The notes: a model not told the origin generated them from the sequence alone. Counted from the first letter of the stretch, positions 26,201-41,200 are shown. The stretch: 64,000 nucleotides of DNA from Palaemon carinicauda (GCF_036898095.1 NC_090735.1:3204978-3268977); one strand, 5' to 3'. Made by a program: numbers and translations.

Positions 26201-29200
26201 ATAAAGTAAAGGATTTATGGTGAAACAAAGCCTAGCATTATCATTTTGATTGGAGACACTAGCCTTAACTTTTCTTATAAAAGTTGACTTTGTTACACTT
26301 ATCACAACCAGTCCTCTCTAAAAATTCATAAGTTTCAGGGAACTGCTTTTCCTAAGTATTAGATCTCTCCTTTATGCAGTTCATTTCTATTTTAAATTTG
26401 AATTTAAACAGATTTATATATTGCTGTAAATGTTACATATCAATTTCCTTTACCTTACAGATCATATCATATTACATTTGTAATCTTTAATTTTTACCCT
26501 TCATGTAATTCATGCTTCAACAAATTAGTTAGGTGAAATAAACTGACAGTAATGGCCAGTCTTCATATAAAATCTAGAGCTAAATAGTCCCACACGAAAC
26601 TAAAGTTCAATAACCAAACACTGCAATACGTCTCTTACCGAGCTCCAAGTGATCCAAAGATTCCATAAAAGTTGAAGAGCATTGTCGTAGAGTTGAAACG
26701 GAGTCTATGAGAGTAGGGAGCAACGTGTTAAGCTTGCTGCTAAGGTCGCTCATAGATTCACTCATACTAGCTGCACGACCTGTCAACACTTTCAGCACTT
26801 TGGCAGATTCTGGTGAGACAAAAATAAAACTATACATAAACATTAGTGCATATGAAAACACCAAAAATACTGTGGTTAAATATCCAATATGCCAAAATAT
26901 ATATAATAGACATATGAATACAAGATCATGGAAACCTTTACCTGGTCTGGTTTGAGAGTGAATAGTGTGCGCTGCCTTTAAAACACTACGGAGAGCAAAG
27001 GTAGAATACTGTATCAAACATAAGAGATTCAACTTCTCATCGGCATATAAACCTTGAAGACCAATCTGAAATTTTTAAAAAATTATTAAAATACTATCCT
27101 TACTTTGACAACAGGAATAAAAAATTCGAATGTAATTCTTTTTTTATTTCTATACTCACCTGATACATTGCTTCTTCACCAGAGGCTCATTTTATCAAAA
27201 TTTAACCCCAACATTTATCAAATATTTTCCTCTTTTTTTTCCTTTTTGTCAAAAGAATGTCCCAAGTAAAGTAATGCAACAAACTAGCAGTTAATGGTAA
27301 GTGCCATGCCAGGAGTTTCCCATTCTTCAGTTTTGAAGTCTAAAGAATTCCCTATTCCATGACATCGCAAGTTAGTTAGGAGGTAGGTGGATTTGTATAT
27401 AAACATCAGGTGAGTATGGAAAGGGTCAACAAAAATTCGAAATACATAACCCAAATGTGCCTGCCTTTAAGAAAACTTTCGATGATAAAAGATACACCTT
27501 TCAACCAACTTTGTATCAAATCATAGTTAAAGAAAGAATACAGACCTCACCTGATTTTGACGTAAAAAAAAAAAAAAAAAAAAAAAATATTGCCATCTAC
27601 TTCCAACTCCCTCTTCATCAATGTCCCGCAGAAAAATAAGGTCAACTTTGAAGTATAGTGACAGTTTATTGTGCCATAATATTGTTTATAGTCTGAGTTT
27701 CTATCTCACAGAGGTGGTGTAACAAATGTGTATACTGTATAATCACTTGTAAGTGTTGGCCAACCTTATGGAATACCGTATACAACGGGGTTTAGTTCCT
27801 ATTTGTGACGTATCACCTTCATCCAGAACTTCTTTCTCTACTTAGCAAACAACATGCCAATAGGTTAGCAGTCTGTTCAGGCATTCTCCTTTACATTAAG
27901 AAGAATAAATTCAGGAGACTCACTTTTGCAAGGGTATGAAATTTTACTTCATTATCTAATGATACAGGAAATTCTACATCAAAGCCTTTTGTAAGGTTGC
28001 AACAATTTGTCCATACTCATTGTGGCCGAAGACAAAACTGGGGAGTCTTTGACAGGAGGGTGGACACTACATGCCCACGCTCATCACATGTTGTTAACTA
28101 CCTCATTAATGAATTCAACAGACATTGTAGCCAGCGTTGATGACATTACATATTTTAAATGATGAAATATTTGTACATGTGTAGGAACAAATCAGTCCCT
28201 CACCTATGATGACTAAGGCCAATGTATATAGAATCTATACAATGTAATTTCATTCTCAGTGCTTTGTTAAAATTGGAACTGTGCACTGTACAAGAATGAT
28301 TTGCTGAATCAAATGATTACCTATACCTATCGGTCTCATATCCTTATGTAAAATCTTCAATCTTTAGGTTTATAGCCCTTTGATTCAGTATTCATAGTTA
28401 AAGTCATGCACAGGATAAAGTAAAAAATTATAGATTCTATGTTAATAACATCTACAATTTCATACAGCTATCTTAGAATGCAGGCTCATGTTATGTAACT
28501 TAAAATGTGTAGGCAAGAGTATTATATGCAAGTGAGCACTTACTACCCATGTTTACCATTAAGAAATCACTAGAGGCTACTCATAAACATTTACAAATAT
28601 TTCTTATTATTAAGCATTCCTATAAAAAATTAAGCGGTTTGTCACACTGCAAGTGATATTTTTTTATAAATACATTCCAATTACTATTTGAGCCAAACAA
28701 AAACTTAAAATTTTGACAACTAATAAAATCAAAGAAAATTTAAGAAAATATTAATATCAAACTTTCATTACTGCCTACATTAATGACTAGACCAGCATAT
28801 ATGCTTAAAAAAACACATCTAACCTTATTGATGTCTACTGCATAGTCCTTGTATACAGTTTCAGGGACTGTTGGTGTAAAAAGAGAGCCATCTAAATGTG
28901 ACAAGGACATTGTTCCATCTAAGAGCGGGGATAACACTTTCCAAGAAGAGGACTCAATATTTTGGAAAGTACCGACTCGTCCCCACAGATCACCAGCTTC
29001 ACTATTCAACTTTGACATGTCGAGCATTATTTCTGTAACAAAAGCAATATATTATATTTACTGCATTACATTAAATTTCACAATAATTTAATTAAAATAA
29101 TTTATTAAAGAAATCCTTAATCATCAAATTATATGAATTAAAAAGAAGTTTATGTAGATCAATCCACAAAAATCATATGAAAATAAATTGTATTAATAGT

Positions 29201-32200
29201 TTTTCATTCCTATACACACCCAGACAGGATTAGAAATGAAACTATAAGATATTACTCGAGTGGTGCCATATGTGGATGAGATCATGGTGAGGGGTAGATG
29301 GAAATGGTTTGGGCATGTTCTTCGCACGCCCCAAGAGAGATTAGTTCACCAAACTTTCAACTTGGTTCTAAAAAGCACCAGAAGAGTTGGAAAACCCAGG
29401 CATACATGGCTGAGGACTATGAAGCGTGAAGTAGGAAATGATGAATGGAGGAGAGGAGTATTGATTTAAAAGCTCAAGATAGAGACGACTGGCAGAATCT
29501 AACCGAGGCCCTTTGCATCAATAGGCGTAGGAGGAAATGTTGATGATGATGATGATACTAATCTGATGTTTATATGTATTCTTCTCCCGAAGTTCAGTTC
29601 ATCAATATTTACCTTTCCCTCACTAGTAACTACTACTACCTTGTGGAAAGGCTATTTCCAGCTAAGTCAAAATTCTACTCCTATTAAAGAAACTCCTACC
29701 CATCATTTTTTGAAAAAGGGTTGCTTTGGCCCAGCCCTCAAAGACTAAAGATAATAAGTATCTAGGAAGTTTACACAGCAGAAGGCATACACCTTGTTTG
29801 CTAACTTTTCCACCAGTACTGAATCCATCTTTCAGACTCATCGGCGAAGTCTTTTTTGGGTATACTGGGGTAGATTCAAGAACTGATAAACTGATAGAAA
29901 AAATGTTATTTTCATTAGTAAAATAAATTTTTGAATATACTTACCCGATAATCATGTAGCTGTCAACTCTGTTGCCGACAGAAATCTACGGTCGGGATAC
30001 GCCAGCGATCGCTATACAGGTGGGGGTGAACACCACAGCGCCATCTGTGGTCAGGTACTCTAGTACTTCTTGTCAACACCACCTCAATTTTTTCCTCGGT
30101 CCACTGGTTCTCTATGGGGAGGAAGGGTGGGTCAATTAAATCATGATTATCGGGTAAGTATATTCAAAAATTTATTTTACTAATGAAAATAACATTTTTC
30201 AATATTAATCTTACCCGATAATCATGTAGCTGATTCACACCCAGGGTGGTGGGTGGAGACCAGCATACATGTTAACACAGAAGCTAAGTATCCCGTATTT
30301 TATTTTATTAGTTATTCAAAAATAACATAAAATAAATAAGTACCTGGTAAGGAAGACGACTTGAACCATTACTCTGCCTTTATTAAGTACGTCTTTCTTA
30401 CTGAGCGTAGCGGTCCTCTTAGGATGCTGAACGACTCTTAGGTGCTGAAGTATAAAGGGCTGCAACCCATACTAAAGGACCTCATCACAACCTTTAACCT
30501 CGGCGCTTCTCAAGAAAGAATTGACCACCCGCCAAATCAACAAGGATGTGGAAGGCTTCTTAGCCGACCGTACAACCCATAAAAAGTATTCAAGAGAAAG
30601 GTTAAAAAGGTTATGGGATTATGGGAATGTAGTGGCTGAGCCCCCGCCTACTACTGCATTCGTTGCTACGAATGGTCCCAGGGTGTAGCAGTTCTCGTAA
30701 AGAGACTGGACATCTTTGAGATAGAATGATGCGAACACTGACTTGCTTCTCCAATAGGTTGCATCCATAACACTCTGCAGAGAATGGTTCTGTTTGAGGG
30801 CCACTGAAGTAGCCACAGCTCTCACTTCATGTGTCCTTACCTTCAGCAAAGCAAGGTCTTCTTCCTTCAGATGAGAATGTGCTTCCCTAATCAGGAGCCT
30901 GAATAGGTAAGAAACTGAGTTCTTAGACCTTGGAAGAGAAGGCTTCTTGATAGCCCACCATAAGGCTTCTGATTGTCCTCGTAAAGGTTATGACCTTTTT
31001 AGATAGTACCTAAGAGCTCTAACTGGGCAAAGTACTCTCTCCAGTTCGACCCCCACCAAGTTGGACAGGCTTGGGATCTCGAACGACTTAGGCCAAGGAC
31101 GTGAAGGAAGCTCGTTTTAGCAAAAAACCGAGCTGCAAGGAACATGTAGCCGTTTCAGATGTGAAAACTATGTTCCTGCTGAAGGCGTGGATCTCACTTA
31201 CTCTTTTAGCTGTTGTCAAGCACACGAGGAAAAGAGTTTTTAATGTGAGGTCCTTAAAAGAGGCTGATTGGAGAGGTTCAAATCTTGATGACATAAGGAA
31301 CCTTAGGACCACGTCTAGATTCCAGCCTGGAGTGGCCAACCGACGTTCCTTTGAGGTCTTAAAAAACCTAAGGAGGTCCTGTAGATCTTTGTTTGTGGAA
31401 AGATCCAAGCCTCTGTGGCGGAAAACCGCTGCCAACATACTTCTGTAACCCTTAATCGTAGGAGCTAAAAGGGATCTTACGTTCCTTAGATGTAACAGGA
31501 AGTCAGCAATCTGGGTTACAGTGGTACTGGATGAGGAAACTGCATTGGCCTTGTACCAGCTTCGGAAGACTTCCCCTTTAGACTGATAGACTCTGAGAGT
31601 GGATGTCCTCCTTGCTCTGGCAATCGCTCTGGCTGCCTCCTTCGAAAAGCCCCTAGCTCTTGAGAGTCTTTCGAAAGTCTGAAGGCAGTCAGACGAAGAG
31701 CGTGGAGGTTTGGATGTACCTTCTTTACGTGAGGTAGACGTAGAAGGTCCACTCCTAGAGGAAGAGTCCTGGGAATGTCGACCAGCCATTGCAGTACCTC
31801 TATGAACCATTCTCTCGCGGGCCAGAGAGGAGCAACCAACGTCAGCCGTGTCCCTTTGCGAGAGGCGAACTTCTGAAGTACCCTGTTGACAATCTTGAAC
31901 GGCGGGAATGCATACAGGTCGAGATGGGACCAATCCAGCAGAAAAGCATCCACGTGAACTGCTGCTGGGTCTGGAATCGGAGAACAATTCAACGGGAGCC
32001 TCTAGGTTATCGAGGTAGCGAACAGATCTATGGTTGGCTGACCCCACAGGGCCCAAAGTCTGCTGCAAACATTCTAGTGAAGGGTCCACTCTGTGGGGAT
32101 GACCCGACCCTTCCGGCTAAGGCGATCTGCCATGACATTCATATCGCCCTGAATGAACCTCGTTACCAGCGTGAGCTTTCGATCTTTTAACCAGATGAGG

Positions 32201-35200
32201 AGGTCCCTTGCGATCTAGAACAACTTCCACGAATGAGTCCCTCCCTGCTTGGAGATGTAAGCCAAGGCTGTGGTGTTGTCAGAGTCCACGTCCACCACCT
32301 TGTTAAGCTGGAGGGACTTGAAGTTTATCAAGGTCAGATGAACCGCCAACAGCTCCTTGCAATAGATGTGAAGTGTCCTTAGCTCCTGATTCCATGTTCC
32401 CGAGCATTCCTGTCCGTCCAAAGTCGCACCCCAGCCCGTGTCTGATGCGTCAGAGAAGAGACGGCGGTCGGGTTTCTGAACAGCCAAAGGTAGACTTCCT
32501 TGAGAAGAAAGCTGTTCTTTCACCACGTGAGAGTAGACCTCCTCTCTTCGGAAACAGGAACTGAGATCGTCTCTAGCGTCATGTCCTTTATCCAGTGAGC
32601 CGCTAGATGATACTGAAGGGGGGGAGGTGGGGTCTCCCTAACTCGATGAACAGTGCCAGCGATGAAAGTGTCCCTGTTAGACTCATCCACTACCTGACTG
32701 AGCATCGGTTCCTTCTCAGCATGCTCTGGATGCAATCTAGGGCTTAGTATATCTTTGGGGCCGACGGAAAAGCCCGAAAAGCTCGACTCTGAAGATCCAT
32801 ACCCAGGTAGACAATGGTCTGGGATGGGACGAGCTGGGACGCCTCAAAATTGACCAGGAGGCCCAGTTCCTTGGTCAGATCCATAGTCCATCTGAGAATC
32901 TCCAGACAGCGATGACTTGTGGGAGCTCTTAAAAGCTAGTCGTCTGACGGAGCCGGACACAAGATCATGGTACTGCTGCACAGTCTGTGAACTGTCAACC
33001 ATGGGGAAGCGAGGAAGTACAGTGACAACCCGAAGCTGTCTAGACTGTCTGGGTCGTACAGACAACTCCTTATCGGGTTGCTGAGGTTGCCGCACTGCGT
33101 CACAACAAGACACTTCTGCTGGTTGTTGAACGTCTTCCCAGTGACACACTGACTCCGTAAACAAAAAATCCTCTAACAAGGACTAAGCTTGGACTGCATG
33201 TCTTGCAACACAGCTCAAGGTCTATGGGAGCAGGTGTGGTAACAGACGGGGTTAGCGACTGAAGTGGAACCATTACCCTCCCTGGAAGCATGCTATGCTT
33301 AAATAAAAGTCCATAGGAGGCTAAGCAGCTAAAGGCTCCTCTCCAAATGACAGAGTCCTCAAGGGAAAATCAGAAGGAGGGAGAATAGCACTTTCTCATC
33401 TACAGGAACCATATCCGAGAAAAGCTAAGTTCTCTCAGTGAGGGTTTCACTGGTGCAAAAGCAGCAAACTAGAAGGCAACGTATGAAACTGCTTGGCAGT
33501 CTAGTGAGTTGGCAACAACCAAAGATGTGTGACTGAGAAGCATGCGGTAAGGTATGCAGAGCATGCTGTATGTAGAGCATGCTGTAAGGAAAGCAGAGCA
33601 TGTTGCATGGCGTGCGGCTTATGCTGCATGGGATGAGGCTCATGCTGCATGGGATGAGGCTCATGCTGCATGGTATGAGACTCATGCTGCATGGGATGAG
33701 GCTCAAGCTGCAAGGGATGAGGCTTATGCCGCATGCGTTGAGGAGGATGCCGCATAGTATGAGGCTCCTGCCTCATGGGTTGAGGCGGTTGCCGCATAGC
33801 ATGAGGCTTTTGCCTCATGGTTTGAGGAGGATGCCGCATAGCATGAGGCTCCTCATAAGCATGAGGCTGCCTCATGGGTAGAGGAGGATTTTTAAAGAAA
33901 TCTGAACCTGACACTAATCTAGCTGTCCGAGGATTTACCTGGTGAGACATCAGTCTCTTTACCAGCGAGTTTTACCAGATTTCCCCGGGCCACCACGTGA
34001 CACAATGTTATTTTCATTAGTAAAATAAATTTTTGAATATACTTACCCGATAATCATGATTATCGGGTAAGATTAATATTGAAAAATTGGTAGTAATTCA
34101 TTCAAATTACCCCTAATGAGTCAATATGGATAAATATCAACACAACATCGTGTTCAAAATAGAAATAAATTTCTACCTCATACTTGGGATCGAACGCTAG
34201 GCCCTTCTAATGAAAGGCCAGGTCGAAACCAACCATGCCACGAGAGCCCATTCAATAGTTGAGGTTCTTGCCTCAAGAGTGGAGGTGGCTGCCGCAAGAG
34301 TTGAGGTTGCTGCCTCAAGGATGGTGGAGGTTGCCGCAACGCGAGAGGTTGGTGCATAGCGCTGGTATCTGGCAACACCCAATGCGGCAGCTCACGCGTG
34401 GAGGTAGGTTGAGGAACCTCAACTTCATACGTCTGGCAGGGTGGACTGCGCAGAGGTGGAGTTGAGGTTGCTGCCTCGAGGATGGTGGAGGTTGTCGCAC
34501 CGCAAGAGGTAGCTGCCTCGAGGATGGAGGAGGTAGTCGCAACGCATTAGGCTCCTACCTCAAGGGTAGAGGAGGTTGCTGCAAAGCATAAGGCTCCTGC
34601 CTCAAGTGTTGAGGAGGTTGCCGCGTGGCAAGAGGCTCCTGCCTCAAGGAAAGTGGAGGTTGCTGCACAGAGCTGGTATCTGGCAACTCCCAATGCGGCA
34701 GCTCACGCATGGAGGTAGCTTGAGGAACCTCAACATCATACGTCTGGCAGGCTGGACTGCGTAGAGGTGGAGGAGCGCTCGCAGGAGGAGGTGTGTTAAC
34801 CTTCTCTGCCTGAAACTCCTGCATCAACACCGCAAGCTGAGACTGCATTGTCAGCAGCATAGACCACTAGAGTTTAAGAAAGACAACAACAAACGGAGCT
34901 ACTGTCCGTTGAAACTGAGGGTCTAAAACAGCTGGTGCGGCAACAGACGGAGTTACTGTCTGTTGCGATACCACCTTGCCTCTCTGGGAGGTGTGCAGTT
35001 GTCGTACTGCAGCAAGTCCGAACTGACCCAGTGCTAACTGAGCGTAGCGGTCTGGCACCACCTAGGAGTTGGACTTGCGCGGAAGGGACCGACTTGCACT
35101 TAAAAGCTGCAAGATTGGTCCATGGTTTCTGCGAGAAACCTCTTCCGCAGACGAGGAATAAATGGGCTCTCTCGTCTTTGTGTGGGTGGGGTGATCACGT

Positions 35201-38200
35201 TGGCTACGTGAGTTGGTTACACCCGAAACCACGGAGGGAAACGTCTGTTCGTCGATCAAGGCCTGCTGAACCCATAAGTCCTTCGACATTACTTCTCCCC
35301 TGGGCTTGGGAGCTTGTAAGAGGTCCCAGACTAGGCGAACAACTGGCACGAACAGACGAACCCTCGAACGCAACACTGTAAAACTTTGCGCTTATCACTT
35401 TATCACTTTTGATTTTCTGTTTGCACTCATTTCACTGAACTCGAAACTTTAAGTGGTTTGTACCTGAAACACGCAATTCTATCCTTCATTAAAAGTTAGT
35501 AATTGCGAAAACAGTATTACAATGTAACAGAAAAACATAATGAAAGATAAATAATTCAGTGGCTGGAAAAGAGATTAAACACTAGATCAAATAAACTACG
35601 TTTAAAATCTCTCACCGCATAAAGTCTGAGAACAAGAATAAAACTCTAGAAACGTTTACCTTCTTCCCCTAAAGAGACTAGGGAGAAGAACAAAAACGAT
35701 AACAACGTTACCCGCTTGAACGAAACGTTTATCCTCCTCTCTCTCCCTCCGTCTCTATCTCTCTCTCTCTCTCTCTTGACTTAGCATCTGAGAGAAGAGC
35801 CCAATTATATATATCGTTATTGTTAAAGGAAAAAAACTGAAAGGTTTCCCAAATAAAAAGTTCCTTTATTAGAATAGAACCATTTAAGCTAAAAAAGAAT
35901 GAACAAAACGCTAGAATCGGTTTACTCTTACTGCAACGTGACACCGTGATAGACTCTCTCTCTATCGTAACGATAGAGCACAAGTTGAACGTTCTGAACG
36001 TCAACAACTGCAGAGACAAAACAAAACGTTAGTTCAACTTTGAAAACAGTACAAGACTATCAAAGAAATTCTTTCAAAAACATTTAACAGGTAAAAACGA
36101 AATGACGGGCTCAAAGTTAATTAACTTCGGTTCCAAGAAAAGACGGCCTACTATTAGGAAAGGTCGAATATAAACAAATATAAAAATTAATTTTAATAAG
36201 TTTATAATAAAAGGAAGTTAATCAAAGAGGCCTATAAAAGGCGGAGAGATATAAAATAAATCAATAACTTTGTTAAGCAAAATTAAGAGAGTCTATACTC
36301 TCTTCGACACCAACACTTCCGTCTAAGGGAAGAGTCGGCCATTAAAAGTGAAAGAGAGTTCATACTCTCTTCGTACCAAAATTAAATCAAAAATTAAATC
36401 AAATTAATTCCAAAAACTTGCTAAGCTAATGATATAGCTTCCTGAATAGCGAAGGCTAAACTCTAGAGCAAATACATCACCAAATCGTGAGCAATAACTC
36501 CAGAATCAACAGCGTATCCATGTAGGTCTAGCCGGAGGCACGACAGAGGAAAAATTGAGGTGGTGTTGACAAGAAGTACTAGAGTACCTGACCACAGATG
36601 GCGCTGTGGTGTTCACCCCCACCTGTATAGCGATCGCTGGCGTATCCCGACCGTAGATTTCTGTCGGCAACAGAGTTGACAGCTACATGATTATCGGGTA
36701 AGATTAATATTGAAAAATATAGCCTTCCTAAAAATCCTTGTTGATACCATCCTTAAAAATGCCCAAATCTTTGGTGAGTCCCTTACAATTAGTAAGACCA
36801 TACTACACTTGAACCACATGAACCAACATTTGGAAGACTTGAAACCAGCGAGGCCTTGTAGATAAGCAAACTTCTCAACAATCTTCTCTAGTTTGGTAGC
36901 CCAAGGCAGCAGCATAACTGCCTAACATTTATGCTGATATTAGATATGGGGGAAGTTGCTGACGACACCAAGAGCAGAAAAGGCATTAACCCTGGATAAG
37001 TACGGTCCTCGGACACCCCTTTAAGGGTATACTCGGACGCGAACGACCCCGACGCCAAAAAAAATTCTTGAAAAATCAGTTTTTGCAGTAACCTCCTTTT
37101 TTCTTTTGCCAAAAAAAACTTCAATGAATGCTTAAAACAACTGTAAAGATAAATACTACTCATCTGCAGAAAAACTATTTATTATAAATATTTTAAAAAA
37201 TTAAGTAGAAAAAAAAAAGACCTGACATAAAAATTCATAAAAAAAAAGTTTATACATATATACACAAATCCTTTTAGGAATTGATTCTTGAATGTTTAGG
37301 ACACATCTTGATGTATTTTGGATGAAGTCAGACCCATGGAGGTGAAGATCTGAAATGAAAAAAAAAGGGTAACTTTTTTTGGCCAAAAAAAATTGTCCAA
37401 ATTTCATGAATTTTTTTGGGTACCCAAATGAAATAGGAAGTGGCTAATTTTTTTAGGGAATAAACATATGTTATCTTAAAATAGAAATATGTAAAAAAAT
37501 CTTCATTATTTTGTAAATTACATTTATATCAGGGGCCATATCTAAAGGTAATTTTTTGAGTACTTGGAAATTTCGTAAAAAAATACATATATTTAATATA
37601 TAATATGATATTTATGCAGGTAAAAATATACTAAAATATCACAAATTCTATAGGGAACAAGAATATATATAGATAGGGCAGCTTACGCTTTGGATATGTC
37701 CACAAAATGGCCGCCAACCACACTGACTCAGACTCCCTAATCTGCCACTTGAAATGTAGGAAGGGTATGTCAATTTCAAGGTGTTATTTACTAATCTAAT
37801 TATTATTGGATATGCATAAAAATTGTATGGTGGGTTGCTGGATAATTGTCGATTATTTTACGACTATAAAATTAAAATTCTGACCCAAAAATTTTTTTTT
37901 GAAGGGAAATAAAATCGAAAAAAAAAAAATGTAAAACAATATTTTAGCTAAAAAAATTTGATGATATTCAATCAAAAAAAAAGTAAACAAAATTTTCCGA
38001 CAAATAAACATCTAGAGGAATCATTACTCTGTGATAGTTCCTTAGTACGTAGTAATTTTGAAAGAATTGGGAAAAAACGAAAAAATGGCAATCACCGGAA
38101 AATCGAACACATACCTATATATACGCCATATCCGGCTAAAAAAAAGATAGGCATGGGTAGCCAGATCATCTAGAAACACTTTCCAACACTATAAAAATAT

Positions 38201-41200
38201 AAGTTTTGCGACACTACTTGCCAATTCCTTACGGTAACATGACTAAGCAAAAAAATGCAAAACAAATAAAAAGGGGCACTCGTGGAAAAATGGCCATTCT
38301 AATATACGGCATTTCAGAAAAAAAAAAATTTCAGCCACGTGCTAGGCAAACCATCAAGGCATATTTTCCGACAAATAAACATATAAATGAAATATTACTC
38401 TGTGATAGTTCCTTAGTACGTAGTAATTTTGAAAGAAATGGGAAAAAACGAAAAAATAGCAATCACAGGAAAATCGAACACATACTTATATATACGCCAT
38501 ATCTGGCTAAAAAAAAAATAGGCATGGGTAGCCAGATCATCTAGAAACACTTTCCAACACTATAAAAATATAAGTTTTGCGACACTACTTGCCAATTCCT
38601 TACGGTAACATGACTAAGCAAAAAAATGCAAAACAAATAAAAAGGGGCACTCGCGGAAAAATGCCCAACATTCTAATATACGGCATCTCAGAAAAAAAAA
38701 AGACATGCACGTGTTAGCCCAACCATCAAGGCACACTTTCTAACACATAAACATGAAAAAAAAATCAATAATATACGGCAATTCCTTACTACGTAGTAAA
38801 TTTTTACAAATATTGAAAAAAAAACAGAAATTGGCAACCGCAGTTAAATACCCAATATACCAATAACTACGTCGTATCTGACAAAAACAAAATCACGCAT
38901 GGGTAGCCAGATCATCTAGACACACTTTCCAACATTAAAAAAGCAAAAGTTTTACGACACTATTTCGCAATATCTTACGGAAAAATGACTTGGCAAAAAA
39001 ATTTAAAAAAATTAAAAAGGGACACTCGCGGTAAAATGCCCGACATTCTAATATACGACATCTCAGATAAAAAAAAAGACATGCACGTGTTAGCACAACC
39101 ATCAAGGCACACTTTCTAACACATAAACATGAAAAAAAAATGAATAATATACGGCAATTCCTTACTACGTAGTAATTTTTACAAACATTGAAAAAAAAAC
39201 AGAAATTGGTAACCGCAGTTAAATACCCAATATACCAATAACTACGTCGTATCTGACAAAAACAAAGTCATGCATGGGTAGCCAGATCATCTAGACACAC
39301 TTTCCAACACTAAACAAGCAAAAGTTTTACGACACTATTTGGCAATATCTTACGGAAAAATGACTTGGAAAAAAAATGAAAAAAAATGAAAAAGGGGCAC
39401 TCGCTGTAAAATGGTCCTCGTGGTGATGAACGACATTTTAACTAAAAAAAAAAACATGCACATGGTAGCCAAACAATCCACCAAGACTTTCCACAACTGA
39501 TAACCTATACAAGTTGCACCATTCTACGACAATTTCATAATACGTAATAACTTTGATAATTATGCAAACTACCTCAGAAGGGTAAACTCGGACGCGAACG
39601 ACCCCGACGCGTCTCAGAAATCGGGGAAGGAGTACAGCTACAGCAATGCACATCTGGACACTACTAGAGCGTGTAGGGGAGACACCTCCTGCAGGTCGAT
39701 CACCCACAAATTCAGTCACAGGGGTGAGTCACGTGAGAAAAACCTGTTTTTTTTTGACGCTCGGGGTCGCAAACGACCCACCGTACCTATCCAGGGTTAA
39801 CAGAAAGGAGAGCTGTAAATAGGAGATTTTTGCTTGCAAAGTTTAAATCAAATCAGTGCAATATGAGTATTATGCAAACTCTCAACTGGGCTCCACAAGG
39901 CACTAGAAGAGTTGGAAGATCCAGTCCTACATGGCTGAGGACTATGAAGCGTGAAGCAGATGATGAATGGAAAAGTATTGGTTTAAAAGCTCAAGATATA
40001 GATGACTGGCGAAATATAACCGAGGTCCTTTGAATCAATAGGTGTAGGAGATGATGATGATGGGAGAAGTGCTCCTCAAAATTGGGCAGATATCCCCTAT
40101 CCAGACCTTCCTTTAGTTTTGAAATGTACTTTTCTTATCGATGGGAATAAGCCTCCATTCTGCCTTTCCTGCTTAACTACCTACAATGATAAATGTCTAA
40201 GGTCACTGTATCAATAATTACAATACTTTTATATTGGTATTAAAAGCTTAGAGCTTCTATCAAATAAACTCATATTGTCAACATGGGTAACAAATCTAAA
40301 AGAATAGAAACTTACCTCCTTGGAATTCAGAGAGGGGACTCTTCAAAAAATTATCTTTATGTTGCGGACTTAATTTTTCAAAATCCTGAAGGGTCTGCTC
40401 TAGTTCTTGTTTTGTCATATCATCTTCTGAGCAGAGCGAATGATATCTTTTTAAAATATACCTGAAAAATAAAAGAAATATGTCAATATATATTCCAATA
40501 TAATATCCACTTCAAATAATTCATAAGTGATAACACCATAAGCTTTACTATTTTGCAAAAGCAGAATTCCAATTATAAATACAGTATATCATCTAAATAA
40601 TTATCTGATTTTTACCTGGCTTCCTCGGTAGAGCTTTCTCTTTATGGTGTCTATCATTAATAAAAATTAAAACACTTCCTGCTCCCTCAGTCCAATTGCC
40701 TTTAACCCTAGTATGTTCAGGTTAATCATGTCATCTGTGCTACTCCTCCTAGGTGTGGGTACACTTCATTTTGCAGTCCACCTTTAAGCCCCAAAAAACC
40801 TCCTAATATCACTTATGTGTGGGGAAGTGGGGGGATGAAGTTTTGGGTAATTAGGATAACCACATATTAGGACTGAAATAATTTCTATTTCTAAAATTCT
40901 ATTTATTTCATTGAGCTTTACTTGTGGTTCACTATAATGAATCACAAACTCTTGTATACTGTACCAGTATGCAACCAATTTACAGTATCTAAACTAAGTT
41001 CTACAACGGAAAAAAAGAAGAAATCCAATTGCCATAATGAGCAGAGAAAATCACTGTACTGCAAACTTTACGCAAGCCTAGAATCAATAATATATAATCC
41101 TATATACACACCTACATAGCCAAGTAAAGATAACCGCAACTTTGAAACAATTTCCTTTTCAAGAGTGTTTAATACTTTGTCTCTTACTCTTCCTGAGTTT

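Larger units (their letters stand above)
33425..35400 (-). pseudogene. DIRS B repeat-rich gag-like region
   Basis: Discontinuous Pro/Gln/His-rich frames. At 33600-33880 and 34255-34680 the DNA is built of 21-bp units that encode 7-residue repeats such as HEPHPMQ and LRQEPLA / LRQPPPL. Flanking pieces (VSQQTVTPSVAAPAVLDPQF; APKPRGEVMSK) recur in element C. The position upstream of RT indicates gag or its replacement. The mini-hairpin and a SINE interrupt it at 34006-34254. Confidence 0.55.
29904..36718 (-). mobile_element. DIRS element B
   Basis: About 6.8 kb, in intron 5 of HAUS6. Inverted terminal repeats at 29904-30097 and 36546-36718. The ends, TGTTATTTTCATT and ATTGAAAAAT, are fixed by the circle junction in the internal complementary region at 30143-30232. 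Order on the minus strand is leader, repeat-rich gag region, truncated RT, RNase H, YR. Frames carry several stops and shifts. Same subfamily as element C, sharing ends and the RT deletion. Confidence 0.9.

Noticed and set aside
33554..33881. Two + strand frames made of heptad repeats (MLHGMRL type)
   Set aside because: They are by-products of a 21-bp repeat that is open in several frames. The element's genes run on the minus strand.
37975..39440. CRISPR-like or centromeric satellite array
   Set aside because: Units are about 370 bp, contiguous, few, and enclosed in a TTAA-flanked element. Nothing resembles short repeats with unique spacers.
39438..39719. A 93-codon minus frame as a transposase of the TTAA element
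   Set aside because: No DDE/D-type motifs, no piggyBac domain, and composition explained by the repeated subterminal sequence.
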